Source of the DNA: Helicostylum pulchrum | Taxonomy: Eukaryota > Mucoromycota > Mucoromycetes > Mucorales > Mucoraceae | DNA: 64,000 nt | Assembly (NCBI GenBank): GCA_025677825.1 | Contig: JAIXMO010000023.1 | Location: forward strand, 1-64,000 | Direction: 5' to 3' | Shown: positions 11,887 to 23,672 of the stretch, one piece after another | How positions within the stretch are numbered: position 1 is the first letter of the stretch | Layout: each line of letters opens with the position of its first letter | The notes under the pieces: model-generated | What the model was told of the DNA's origin: nothing | Database searches by the model: none | Seen by the model: only the letters and a program-made list of their open reading frames with translations | Position numbers and translations under genes: made by a program

Positions 11887-13784
11887 TTAGTTTAAACGAA
11901 TAGAGGGTGCATTGGCAGCTTCCTGACGAGATGCATTGACTAAATTGATAAGCTCTTCGCGTTGATTTAAACGCTTTAATCTCCTCTCATAACCGCCCTC
12001 ATAAAGTTCCCATCCAGGTTCGTTTTGTGGTACGGATTTTGGGATAATCACTGGGACATTATCATCATCCACAGCAGCTGAAATATATTATACTGATTAA
12101 AAAACACGAGGCATATATAACAGACCCTTTGCACTTACTTATTGTAAAAAATCCATCGTTTGTAAATTTAGTCTCCCCAGTCAACAAGTTTTCTGCATTT
12201 TTTTTTTTATATATTATTATCTCAGTTTTATCAGTTTTCAATTTACTACACACATACCTGCTTCTACACTAACATAAACTTCCATTGATGAATTAAAGGA
12301 CCTAGATACTACTGATCTAATAGTAACAACATCACCTACACCTGAACTGGTAATAAAGTTCAAACTATCGATACTGCAACAAAAAAAAAGAAGATCAGTC
12401 AGTCATACTTTTTTAAAAAAAATTTGATGGTGACTCACTCCGCTCGAAAAACACTTTTTTAGCATTAATTGAACCCCCCAATCTTTTTTCTCCTCCCTCT
12501 CCCCCCCCCCCCCCAAAAAAAAAGATAAGAAAAATTCCTCTTTTTACCTTGCTGTCAATAAATAAGCTTTGACAAGTCTATTAGCACTAGCCATAGCACA
12601 GGTTTCCATCCAGGCCATAATCTGTCCACCAAATGTAATACTTAGGGTATTTGCATGTTGAGGCATCACTAACTCTACTACTTCAGCAAATGTAAATCCC
12701 ATCGGTTTCTCTTTCAACTGTTGTTTCATTCTAGGATCCTGTGAAAACCTTCTAGATTTTCTCTTTTGTAATAACAACAAATCTTCATCCTCTTCCACCT
12801 CTTCATCATCATCCTCTTGTTCTCTATTTGGAGAATTCCTACCACTTACACAATATCCAGGATGCCTTTTAATCGGTGCATCCGAATCAGCCATTTCCCT
12901 TAACCCCTGTGACCACTGCCTCATTACGTCCCTTATCTGCTGATGATCTGGTTTTTTATGACTAAATCTAGCTTGTCTTCTGGTCTCTGCCATTTCAAAT
13001 CGTTTGTTTTCCATAATGGATAAAGGTAATAATTCTGGTACCGCTACCGTTTGAAATCCTGCAGATAAGATTCTACCTAAATATGTCTTTGCGGATGGAC
13101 GTGGTGATAGTGCAACAAACGTAAGGTATGCATGCGCTACAAAAAACTTTTTATCGGATAGTGGGCTTTCTGCTTCGACTTTTACCCCTACTTCCATTGA
13201 AGACGTCCAGGATTTATTTACAGATGCTTGAATGGTCACCTAAAAATATGCAATTCGTTTTTAAGATGGAGATTGAAAAATGAGAACAGAAGAGATAAAA
13301 AAAAACTTACAATGTCTCCCACTTTAACTGGATGTAAAAATGCTACGTCGTCTACAGACCTAGTAACCTATTTTTTAAAAAATAAATAAGTAACCCCCCT
13401 CCGCATTAATAAATGTAAAAATAACATAGTTTACCGAAGGACACACAGCATGTCTTTTAGCTGCTATTCCTGCTGCAATATCGATCCAACCAAGAATAGT
13501 ACCAGCATATGCATAACCCTATTTATAACTTAAGTAATCTTTTTATATATTATTACATGTATATCACACTTGTTTACCTTCATATTACACTGTGCAGGTG
13601 ATATAATTTCTGTCATGGTAATTCGACTGACATGAGCAGCTTTAGCATTAACACGTACATTACCAGCTTCTATGTAAGGATCTGGAAGTAATCGCTGAAA
13701 GACAGGTTGAGTAACGAACAGTACGCTGCGAATCCACATGGAACGAACGTGTTCAAAAGCACTATCGTACATGGAAGAAGGCAT
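11887..13784 (-). CDS. Double-hotdog acyl-CoA thioesterase
   Basis: Seven exons (13784-13578, 13518-13435, 13367-13311, 13239-12548, 12373-12258, 12192-12139, 12077-11887) close to 466 residues. Two hotdog domains are visible: the first with RITMTEIISPAQCNMK then GYAYAGTILGWIDIAAGIAA, the second with FAEVVELVMPQHANTLSITF then GGQIMAWMETCAMASANRL. Such tandem-hotdog proteins hydrolyse acyl-CoA to free acid and CoA (ACOT7/ACOT11-12 type). Between the domains lies a charged linker with an acidic run (EDDDEEVEEDED) and a basic run. No mitochondrial presequence is obvious. Substrate length cannot be told. Confidence 0.88.
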
Positions 13785-14672
13785 AAATATTTTTATTTAT
13801 TTAAAAGAGAAAAAAAAAAAGAGAGGAAACAAAGGAGAGAGAGAAAAAAAAAGATGTCTTTTATTTTTACGTATGAAACCAAACACAAGCCTAAAAAAAA
13901 TCATTTCACATGTCGCTAATAATTTTAGTTGCGTGAGGTGTAAAATATATGTGTCTGTGCCTGTAATTACAAATAGTATCCCATGAACACATTATTCAAA
14001 CGTATACAGAATAATGAGCCTCCTCTTTCTTCGCTGAGAACGTATATACAGCTTAAACTGTGTGTGAGCTATCACAAATAAATCAGATGAACTTTGTATA
14101 TATAAAAAGAAAGGCCAACTGCTTTACCACTTTATAAAAAAAAAATTTACTTGACAACATTCTATAAAAAAAAAGTACCAAAAAAAGATCTACGCGCACC
14201 ATTACCCCCTTATTGTTCAGTCAAAATAACTTTGTGGCCTTATGCTAAACACGAGTTTCTAAAAGAGGGACGCGTTTGTTTTTCCCATTAACTCATGATA
14301 TCAAAAAGTACATCAATAATTCTAAATTATTAAGAATTAATTAATGCTCGTGTGCATTAAACAGAAACTTTCTATTTTCCCATAGTGACATATATAAATC
14401 GAAGGCTCATAATTCTTTATTAACAGCTGTACAAACGCATCCTTCTATAGGAAAATTTAGAGTTGTATTACTGAATATTCGATTATCCCGAGAAATAAAA
14501 ATGAGAAGCTTGTACTTATTCTCCAAGCGCCAATGTAATGCTTGGGACACTGGGCTTCAATTCCATTGTTCCCAATAAGAATTGCCAAGCGCGAAATGAC
14601 ATAATTACCTTTTTTCTTTTTCCCCGTCCTCTTTTTATAAGAACGAAAAAAAAAAGTATTAGAATAAACGAC
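13785..14672. other. Divergent promoter region between thioesterase and coronin
   Basis: The flanking genes are transcribed away from each other, so both promoters should lie here. The sequence is AT-rich with purine/pyrimidine tracts. The small reading frames present lack family resemblance or codon structure and were not accepted. Confidence 0.5.
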
Positions 14673-16683
14673 ATGTCTACCGATTCTACATTGAATAACC
14701 AAGAAACTCATCTTGAAGACAGTACAAGGTAAGAAGATGACAAAAAGGATGAAAAAATGAAAAAAAATGCATATTTTTTTTTTCTAATCTTGTACTTAAA
14801 TCTCTAGTAAACTTTCTCTTGATTCGAACACTAATACAAAGGTATACATACACAAAAAAAAAAACAAAAAAAAAAAAACGCGAGAATTCTAACCGTTATT
14901 TGTATAAAAAGAAAACACTTCCTAAATTTGGATCTGCTAACGCAACTGTATACAAGTATATCACGGGTAAATTCTATCATCCTAATACAAGGTTTGAAGA
15001 TCTTCATGGACTTAGTATCAATAAGAGTGGTGATTGTGATTTAATTCAAGTAAGTTTTTGCTGGAAGGAGTGGAGGGGGGAGTATGCAAGTTTTTTTTTC
15101 TAAAAAGTTACCTTTTTTTTTTTATTAGGTGAACACAAAATTTATTGCTGTCCCAATTTCTGGTCCTGGTGGCAGAGTTGCCATTATCAATGCAGATAAA
15201 CCAGGTCGTCTTCCTGTATCTCTTCCATGTGTTATGTGTGGATCTGAAGTAACCAATTTCAAATTCGATCCATTTAACGAATCTATTTTAGTCACTGGTA
15301 AAGTAATAGTAACTAAAACAAAATATAAACATATTAAACTCTTTTTTTTTTTGTAGTCTCCAACGATAATAAAATTCGTGTATGGGAAATTCCCCAAGGA
15401 GGAATTGAACAAGACGTAGCAGAACCAAAGTTTATTTTAGAAGGTACAAATAAACGATATACTACATAATCCTCCTCAAAATACTAACCCGGTAAAAAAA
15501 AAAGCTCGTGGCATGGATAAAATTCATTTACTTGAATTCCATCCAACTTCCAAAGACGTTTTATTAACGACATCTGACGACTTGGGCTCGCCAACCATTC
15601 GTATCTGGAACCTTTCCAGCAATCAAGTGCAACTTACGTTCCCATCTTTATGCAAAGGCACAATTTTCAGTTGTGCATGGAACCCAGACGGTACTCAAAT
15701 CGCCATCACCACCAAAGAAAAAAAGATCCATTTACTTGACGCCCGAACCGGTCAATTGGTATCTGAGGGTCCCTCGCACAACAGCATCCGACCCTCGCGA
15801 TTACTTTGGCTTAACCCCGAAACCAATTTGTTGATCAGTGTAGGTTTTGGATTAGGCTCTACGCGTGAAGTCTTGTTGATTGATAAAACCGATCTTTCCA
15901 AGCCAATTGCTAAATGTATGATTGATGTTTCACCTAGTGTTATGAGTGCTTATGTCGATAGAGATTGTCAGATTGTTTATATTGCTGGTAGAGGAGATCG
16001 TACTATTCATACATTCCATGTCGATACCGATAAGAAGTATTTAGTTGCAGTTGCTAAAATCGAAGGTAGCTCGTTGCAACAAGGTTTTGCTTTCTTGCCT
16101 AAACGTGTTTGTGATGTTAAAGGTATTGAGATTGATAAGTTTTATAGATTGACTCCAACAAATATCGAAGTGGTTGGTGTACGTGTACCTCGTGCTAGAG
16201 TAAGTAAAAAGGCCTGCTATGGTAAAAATTTGCTCGAGAAAGTATTAATTTCTCTCCTTTCTTTTTTTTTCAGCCCGAGTATTTCCAAGATGATGTTTTT
16301 GTACCTACACCAGATGTAGAGCATCCTGCTCAAGACGCCGAAAGTTGGTTTAAGGGTGAAAATAAGCAACTTGAGCTTATATCTTTACAACCTAAAGACA
16401 TGACAGAATGTAAAGAGTATTTTTTGTAACTTGTAAAATATTTCGTGTATAGTAATATGTTGTTCTTTTTTTGTTAGTATCTATTGCTCCTCCTCCTGCC
16501 TCTCAGCTTCAATCAAAGAAAAAGTTTGAAATGGGTAAGAAGTTTGTAAGTGACGAACAACGTAAACAAGAACAAATGGAACGTATGTTTAAGGCAGCCA
16601 AAGATATTCCGGAACCCGAAGCTAAACCTAAAGCTACTAATCCTGATGATGAAGAAGTTGCTGAGGATGAATGGGATGACTAA
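14673..16683 (+). CDS. Short coronin with coronin-7-like acidic C-terminus
   Basis: Eight exons (14673-14728, 14808-14841, 14912-15049, 15129-15297, 15357-15443, 15505-16199, 16274-16409, 16478-16683) close to about 506 residues; the third exon start is the least certain. The beta-propeller shows coronin signatures: NTKFIAVPISGPGGRVAI, NDNKIRVWEIPQGGI, LLEFHPTSKDVLLTTSDD and SWFKGENKQLELISLQPKDM. Coronins bind actin filaments and Arp2/3. Instead of the usual C-terminal coiled coil, the tail is charged and ends EEVAEDEWDD, like the CA-type acidic end of coronin-7/POD1 proteins. Only one propeller is present, whereas coronin-7 has two. Confidence 0.87.
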
Positions 16684-17276
16684 AAAAAAATTCGAGTGAT
16701 ACTATTAATTATGTACATACAAATAAAACGAAGTAGTATACTAGAACTTTTTTTTAAAAAAAAAGAGTATGTTTCTCTTAATTCGGTTTTTAGTGAATGA
16801 TTGTTGTTTTCGATGTCTTTGGGAAAATCTATTAAAGTGATGTTGCTATCTCATTATTCCATTTAAGAATTTTATTTTTGAAAGAGTACGAACGTACTAG
16901 ATAACCTCTATTTTTTTTCAAAAAACCGGACCACCTGCGCCGTATTTGAGAGAAGGGTACCTTCACTTGAAGTACAGATCATTTCCACAAATGTTAAAAA
17001 GCGAACAGGTATATTTTCTATCAAATCCTTCAATTCAATAATGTAACTATCTTAAAAAAATGTAATTTTCTGAACACGCTATTTTATTGTTATTTTAAAC
17101 GAGCAAACTATATTTCATGATATTATCTATATTTCATGATACTATCTATATTTCATGATACTATCTATATTTCATGATACTATCTATATTTTGTGTTCTT
17201 TTAATAACTGTTGTTTTGGTGTGGGATTTTTTTTTTAGTATACATACCTTCCTCTCTTTTTTATATACATAGCCCA
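16684..17276. other. Intergenic between convergent genes, with a 19-bp tandem repeat
   Basis: The region separates the coronin 3' end from the 3' end of the minus-strand gene. It holds a four-unit tandem repeat (17109-17184) and T/A runs. No gene is supported. Confidence 0.5.
17109..17184 (+). repeat. Tandem repeat, four 19-bp units
   Basis: The unit TATATTTCATGATACTATC occurs four times head to tail; the first copy has ATT for ACT. A partial fifth unit degenerates into TATATTTTGTG. Confidence 0.9.
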
Positions 17277-18064
17277 TTAATTTGTATCATCGTAAACTAT
17301 ATCCACATAGTTTTGTACCCAATTTGCCAAACTTGAAGATTGGAAAGACCACGCATCACTTTTACTTTCTTGTTCACTATTGTTTTGGTTCTCGGTCGGT
17401 ACTACTCCATTTTCAAATACCTTTTGAACATACTCTCCTGCTTGTTGCCACACCAAATCACATGGGTCCGAGAATGCCCCAGTTTGATTGGAGTCGTCAA
17501 TAATAGGGAAATTATTTTGAGCTTCGTACTGATGTACATCGTTTAATCCCATTGTGGCAAGTTTTGACTCGAAGTTACTGATGCTTTCAATATCTTGTTG
17601 GTTAAGCTCTAGAAAGTCCATAAATGAATCTGGATTGCCTTGACTCTCTTGTGTTTCTACATAGTATAATTATATTCTGTAAATAGAGTACAAGATATTT
17701 TTTTTTGGGGGAGGAAGGATACTTACCAATGGTACCAGTCAAATTATTATTTTTTACTAAATCAAGATCTATTTTTTTTTTTTCCAATGTGAATATATTA
17801 AATAATTTTTTTTCTATATTTTCTTTTACCATTTATGTAAGGTTGTGTATTATGCAATGGAATCGAGTTGCTGACAGAAAAGTTAGCTCCGCGCTCTCTG
17901 TCATTTTCTTCAGAAGATGGTTTTATCTTTTTTTGTATTGAACCGTCTAGCGTAAGATCTTCTTCATACACTCTCTTCATCCCGTTTTTAGAATCGGTGG
18001 GCGTAGAAATCATATGCATCTTGCAACACGCATGTGCACAACTTAATTTAATAAAGATTAGCAT
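17277..18064 (-). CDS. Unrecognised Asn/Ser/Glu-rich protein
   Basis: Exons read by phase: up to 18064 through 17830 (contains KMHMISTPTDSKNGMKRVYE and ends near PYIN), a small exon reading VKNNNLTGTI, and a 3' exon ending with WVQNYVDIVYDDTN at the stop 17277-17279. The 5' end is uncertain; ATGs lie at about 18064, 18019 and 18013, and Cys/His-rich residues (CAHACCKMHM) precede the latter. No known domain was recognised. The C-terminal half is acidic, polar and probably disordered. It follows HFM1 by about 140 bp on the same strand but shows no feature tying it to meiosis. Confidence 0.5.
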
Positions 18065-18201
18065 AAACTCTGTACATAATACATTTTTAAAAAAAAAAAG
18101 AATACTTTACGTCTCCTTATTTTTACATCGATGCTTACACCTACAAAAAAAAAATGATTTTTTTAACCCTAATGTGTTAAAATAACTAATATACCCCTAT
18201 A

Positions 18202-21200
18202 TTACAATTCATCCGGGTTTTTCTTCTTCCTGACAGGTTTCTTTTTCATATTTTCAGAAGTAATGTTCGCGGCTGACGTAGCACTAAGATGACTATAATT
18301 CAATGCAGGTGTTTGATCTAATGTAGTATTTGATATATCATCAATTTCCTGCCAAATACGAGGATCTATCTCAAATTCTTCTAATACATCATCATACTCG
18401 ACATTTCTAACTTGTGTCCTTTGGGGTTGATTTGCCTGAGCAGAAATCAAGTTTGATCCGGCTAAAGAGATATAATTCTTTGGGTCGACATTTGGTTTAA
18501 TGTCCCTCGTAATGTCTACGCCAACTAATAAAGGAGAAAAAGAAGGTAAATCTTCTGTTTTGTTTTATAGTTTTAAACATTCTAAAGTACCAAAATCTTC
18601 ACTCTTTAAATGACAAGAGATAATTGTAGTTGGTGACATAACTTCCGCTTTTAATTCAAACGTTTGTTGACCTTCATGTAACTTGGAAATACTATATAAT
18701 ATTAAGCTTCTTTAATTAAAGTAACGCACACACACACACAAGTTTTATAACTTACAGTATACGACGAAAGTCTAACAAGACCTTTTCACTTGTATCCGCA
18801 GAGAACTGAGCGTAATAGGCTTTACCATATTTTCCTCGATTAACAGTAGTATTATGTAACCCAATCGTAATATGTAAATTAATAAACTCATGCGATGATC
18901 TTTTTTGATTACTCTTTAAGCAAGTAGACTATGAAAAGAAGAAAGAAAAAAAAGTTACCCAACAATTCGATTGTTTCATCATGTTTACTTTTACCTGTTC
19001 CACGTTTAAAATAAAATGAGGGATTGCATCCAAGTTCTTTTTCATCTATATCGTGTATTTAATAAATAAATAAGAAAACTCCTGACATGTATATAAATGT
19101 ACCTTTACACCAAATGGAGGATTTCGTTTTAAAATCTTAAGGGAAAAAGAAAAAAAGTTACCAATATATCGATTATAATACACAATAACCCTTACCATTT
19201 CGATTCTACCCGGATCACAATTTCTTAATTGTTCCATGCTTATCATATTGGCCTGTGCAAGCGTCTTTGCAAACTGCAAACCAATTCCGTCTATTTGTCT
19301 GGCTACATAAGGGGATGTCGACCACATCTTTGCTTGTAGGCTTTGATACAATTCTACTGCAAATTTCAATTTAATTGGGTTTTTCTCGTAGATACTACAA
19401 TCAATCACACCTAGATTTTTTTTTTTTTTTTGGTTAATGGACATTAAGCATATATTTTTTTCCTTTCTTACATTTTGTAATACGACTAATCGTAGTTAGA
19501 ATATTGGAAGCTTCTATAGCCAATAGGTTGCTTCCTGGATTATATAAAGATATACCACCAAGTAAACACTAACCAAAAAGTAAATACAAATGTATAATTT
19601 TGTGGGGAGGGGGAATTTCTGCTTACCTGCACAAGAATAAAGATCTTGTCCGGGATACTAATAACCCTTTCCATTGAAAATCTTATATTGGGATTCTTAG
19701 CAAGAGTATTTAAGAAAGGTTTTTCACCGGCGTTAAATCGAACTGCGTCTGTTTCCTCTTGTGCTTGGCTTAATAGGAAAAGCTATAAGGATTACTTTAG
19801 TAAAAGAAAAATAAGTATTCGTTAAAAGAGAAAGATTTTTACGGTGTCTTTAACAGATCCCGGGTTTTCTGTACCGAGTAAGCGAACCATTGTCGGGAAC
19901 TTTATATAATATCTATCCATAGCTAGACCATAAGCTAAAATGCAAAGTAGTGTCAGCTTTTTTTATTTTACATGTAAAACTTTGTTTATTTACCTGTTGG
20001 TTTCAAGGACTTATTAAAACTTTCTTCAATAAGATTATGCTGTTTTAATAATTCCAAGTCCTTGGCACAAATTTCTATATATATAAAAAAAGAGTTATAC
20101 CATATACTATAAACCATAACACTATGCATTGTGATACCTTCTAAGATGCTGTCAGTAGACATATAAGACCCGGGTTCCAATCGATAATGAATAGGGTTTT
20201 TTGATACACGAACATATAAAAACGTAGAGCGTAACCTACATACAATTATTTACATATACACAATCAAGAAAAAAAAATGCGCTTTTTTTTACCAGTTCAA
20301 ACCCGTATATATGTCAGTGATTGTACCTAGACAGAGTTCTGACATTAAATGCTCAATCATATTTTCATGAAGCCTAATAAAAAAATTGTAAGAATCTCAA
20401 TATGTAACAAAATTGTGCGTATTTTTTTGTACCAGCTTTCTATATTAGTTGTTCCGGAGATGAGAGTATTATATCGCCTTTCCATATCCAAAGTAGTCAA
20501 GATTACAGCTGAACCGGATGTGTCTAATCCCGGTCTACCTGCTCTTCCAACCATTTGAAGAAGACCGAGATCTGAATACTCTCTTAAGCCCCCTTCTTGA
20601 TAACCTAACATGCTAATTTAATAAGCCGTTACAAATTTCAAAAACTATACATTACTAACCCTGAGTAGACTTGATTATGACCAGATGTGCAGGCAAATTA
20701 ACCTTTTTTTTAAAATAAAAAAAATAGTTTAAACATCTTTTTTTGTTATTGTTATAGCATGATAACTTACGCCAACTGCTAACGTAGAAGTTGTGGCTAT
20801 GTTATATTTTATCAGTACATATTGTTATTTTAATAGAAAATAGTGTATACCTAGTACTCTAATCTCTCTGCTCAAATAGAGATTTTCAATCTGAGAGCGA
20901 TCACTTGGGTCCAAACCAGCTACTTGTGACATTAATATACATGTATATTCTTTTTTAATATTAAACAAACCATGATGAAAAGCTACTCCTCTCTGTATAA
21001 GCCCAGGTAATGCCTTGTTCTTTAATTTACATGCAGGATGGACTTTTCTTTTATCTTCACTATAAGCTTATTAGTAAAAAAAAGAAAATATCTCTTACTG
21101 CTTCATTACTTTACCGCATAGAAGGAATCATATTTTTGTCCATCATTTGTAATAATGTCTTGCATGATTGTTCAACTGATTTTCTAGTAGAACAGAACTA

Positions 21201-23102
21201 ACCCGTGTTTTTTTTAATGCACATGGATAAGGCACACTAATTAAATTACATTACTTACAATCAACACAGGCTTTGAATTACTATGTTTTTGGATCATATC
21301 TAAAAGTCTTTGAATACATGTGTAAATAAAAGGAGAATGCTAAGTATTAAAAAAAAAACGCCAACATACTTCCAATCAAGCTTTCTTTCAAATAAAAACA
21401 TATTTGGTTCATGTAATGGGAACGCATAAACAAATCTATTGAGTTTGATAGGCCGGTATTCTTCAGAAAAAGTAATAGCTAATGCATAAAGTAATTTAGA
21501 GGTAATCCATGTATAATTTTTTACGTCCCCGGTTAGACTTACGTTTTGCTTTAAGCCAAGTAGCAATATCTTGCAGATTAGGTACGGTGGCAGATACAGC
21601 AATATAACGTAAGTTATTCCCAATTGTCTATATGGATATTTAACAATCGTTACGATAGTACTTGCTCATATTTGTATGTACCTGCATTCTACTGACACAA
21701 GCTTCTAAACAAGCACCACGTTTTTCGTTAAGAATATGAACTTCATCAATCTATACTTTATGTATGTTAGTCTATAAACGAGAGAGAGAGAAAAAGGTTA
21801 AATATTACTAAAAAAAGTTTAATAAGCTGCATTAGTTGCTTGCTATCAATACAACGTCGTGTTATGACATCCCATTTTTCAGGAGTGGTGACACTAGATA
21901 AAACCACGTCAATAAAAAAAAACCATAAAAATAAATAGATAAATACGTACATGATGGAAGTGTTACGAATAGATGATACGGATATAAAATTAGTATCACC
22001 TGTAAACTCTTTACCTACACAAATGATTATAATCAATATTATTTTTTTTCTCTAAAAAAAAAAGAGTGAAACATACTTATACTTACATATAATTCCAAAG
22101 GGCTTGAATTTATTCTCCCAATCCTTCACTCTTTCACTACACAAACTTTTGGTAGGAGCAATATATATGACTTTAGAATTGTCACCATAATTTAAAAGTG
22201 CACGAATGATGGCTAATTCCATCAAGGCCGTTTTGCCTGACCCCGTTGGCGCTGCGTGTTACAATAATATAAGAATGTTATAGTTTACCTCAAAAGAAAA
22301 AAAAACCTTATTATATACCTGAAATTACTAAGTTGTTATTTTCGTAAAATGTCTAAAGTGACAAAATAAGCTTAATTTTTTTTTTAAAGAAGAAAAGATG
22401 TATATAATTACATCATTCAAACACTTTGACTGAATCACATTAAAGACACCAAATTTGAATACAGAATTAAACGGAGTGGCTAAAATAAACAAACAAAAGT
22501 GTTAAAAAAGAGTATTCAAAGTAGAGTTTTATGTGTGTACGTACGTATTTCACTGGTAGGTCTTAATTCGGTACTGCTTACGACAGGAAACGAAACTTTA
22601 TTTTGCAAAAGATGTTCTGTACATTAATGGAATGTTTATCAGTATATCGTTAATAAATCAATGCAGTGTAACCCTAGTTGGTGTACAAGCTGTATGTTTA
22701 TATGCAACTTTTACCATTTTTACTATTATCCTCGCGCTTAGTACGTTGAATCTCCTTTGTAAACGTTTAAGAATAAAGTCAGTAAGGATGACAGTAAAAA
22801 AACAGGTTTTTTATATATATAAAAAAAAAAGGATAACTTACTGGACTTTCATGATACATTTCATCAGTTTTATCACATAAGCAGTCTAAAGGAATTTCTT
22901 CTAGGGATGCATCTTCATTTGCTATCCATTCATCAACGTCTGTAAGTTGTGAATTTTCCATCATTATGTTGTTATTTGAACTTGAGCTTTCCATATTTGG
23001 CGAACCAGTAAAACCGTAGACGCCACTTTTTATGTCGGAAGTATGTCTCCTACTTGACAAGTTATTTCGTTTATTAGATAGTTCCCACCTATAGCTTTCC
23101 AT
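18202..23102 (-). CDS. HFM1: Meiotic ATP-dependent DNA helicase HFM1/MER3
   Basis: A many-exon gene from ATG 23102 to the stop at 18202. First exon 23102-22842. Motifs in order: Walker [21 protein letters not shown] (about 22255-22200), [13 protein letters not shown], motif [18 protein letters not shown] (about 21750), [16 protein letters not shown] (about 21600), [45 protein letters not shown] (about 20550), [15 protein letters not shown], then a Sec63-type region with [20 protein letters not shown] and [12 protein letters not shown]. This order and wording match HFM1/MER3, which stabilises recombination intermediates and promotes crossovers. Its C-terminus is acidic, then basic (KKKPVRKKK). 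Exon-level boundaries were checked only in part. The ATPase motifs look intact. Confidence 0.9.
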
Positions 23103-23672
23103 TATTATTGTTTATAATAGAAAAAAAAGAGAATTCGTACAAAAAGAAAGAAGAAAAAAAAATATTGACTACATCCTTTTGATATATATATTTTTTTTTT
23201 ATTTGACTGAGTATATCTTTTTTCTTAAAACATAGTAAAATCTAAATACAGTCATATTCATTTATTTATTTTCGGTTATTAGATAAAATGCAGTGAAAGG
23301 TATGCAATAAAGAACTTCATTTTTTATTTATTTGCTATTTTCCTTTCCTTTTTTTTTTCACGATCGAAAATAAGTTTATGTACATAAAAAAAAAGGAATA
23401 TAAGGGATTACATGTTTTCTGTTGTATTAAAGTACAAACATGAAGCTAACAAAAAAAAATCATTAAAAAAGGAGTTAAAATGGGCGAAATAGAACATTCA
23501 CCTAAAAAAAGCTTCTTCTCCTCCCCCTTTATTTATAAAAACCAGTAGTAATGATAACAACAGCAAAAAAAAAAGCCCCATTCCCATGTTAGTAAAAAAG
23601 GTTTATTTTTTATTTCTTTTTCTTTTCTTTTTCTTTTCTTTTTCTTTTCCTTTTAAAACTAAAAAAAAGTAA
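23103..23672. other. Divergent promoter region between HFM1 and the PP1 subunit gene
   Basis: The two genes point away from each other. The region includes a TTTTC-rich pyrimidine tract (about 23605-23652) directly before the PP1-subunit ATG, a typical initiator-like tract in this window. No gene is supported. Confidence 0.5.
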
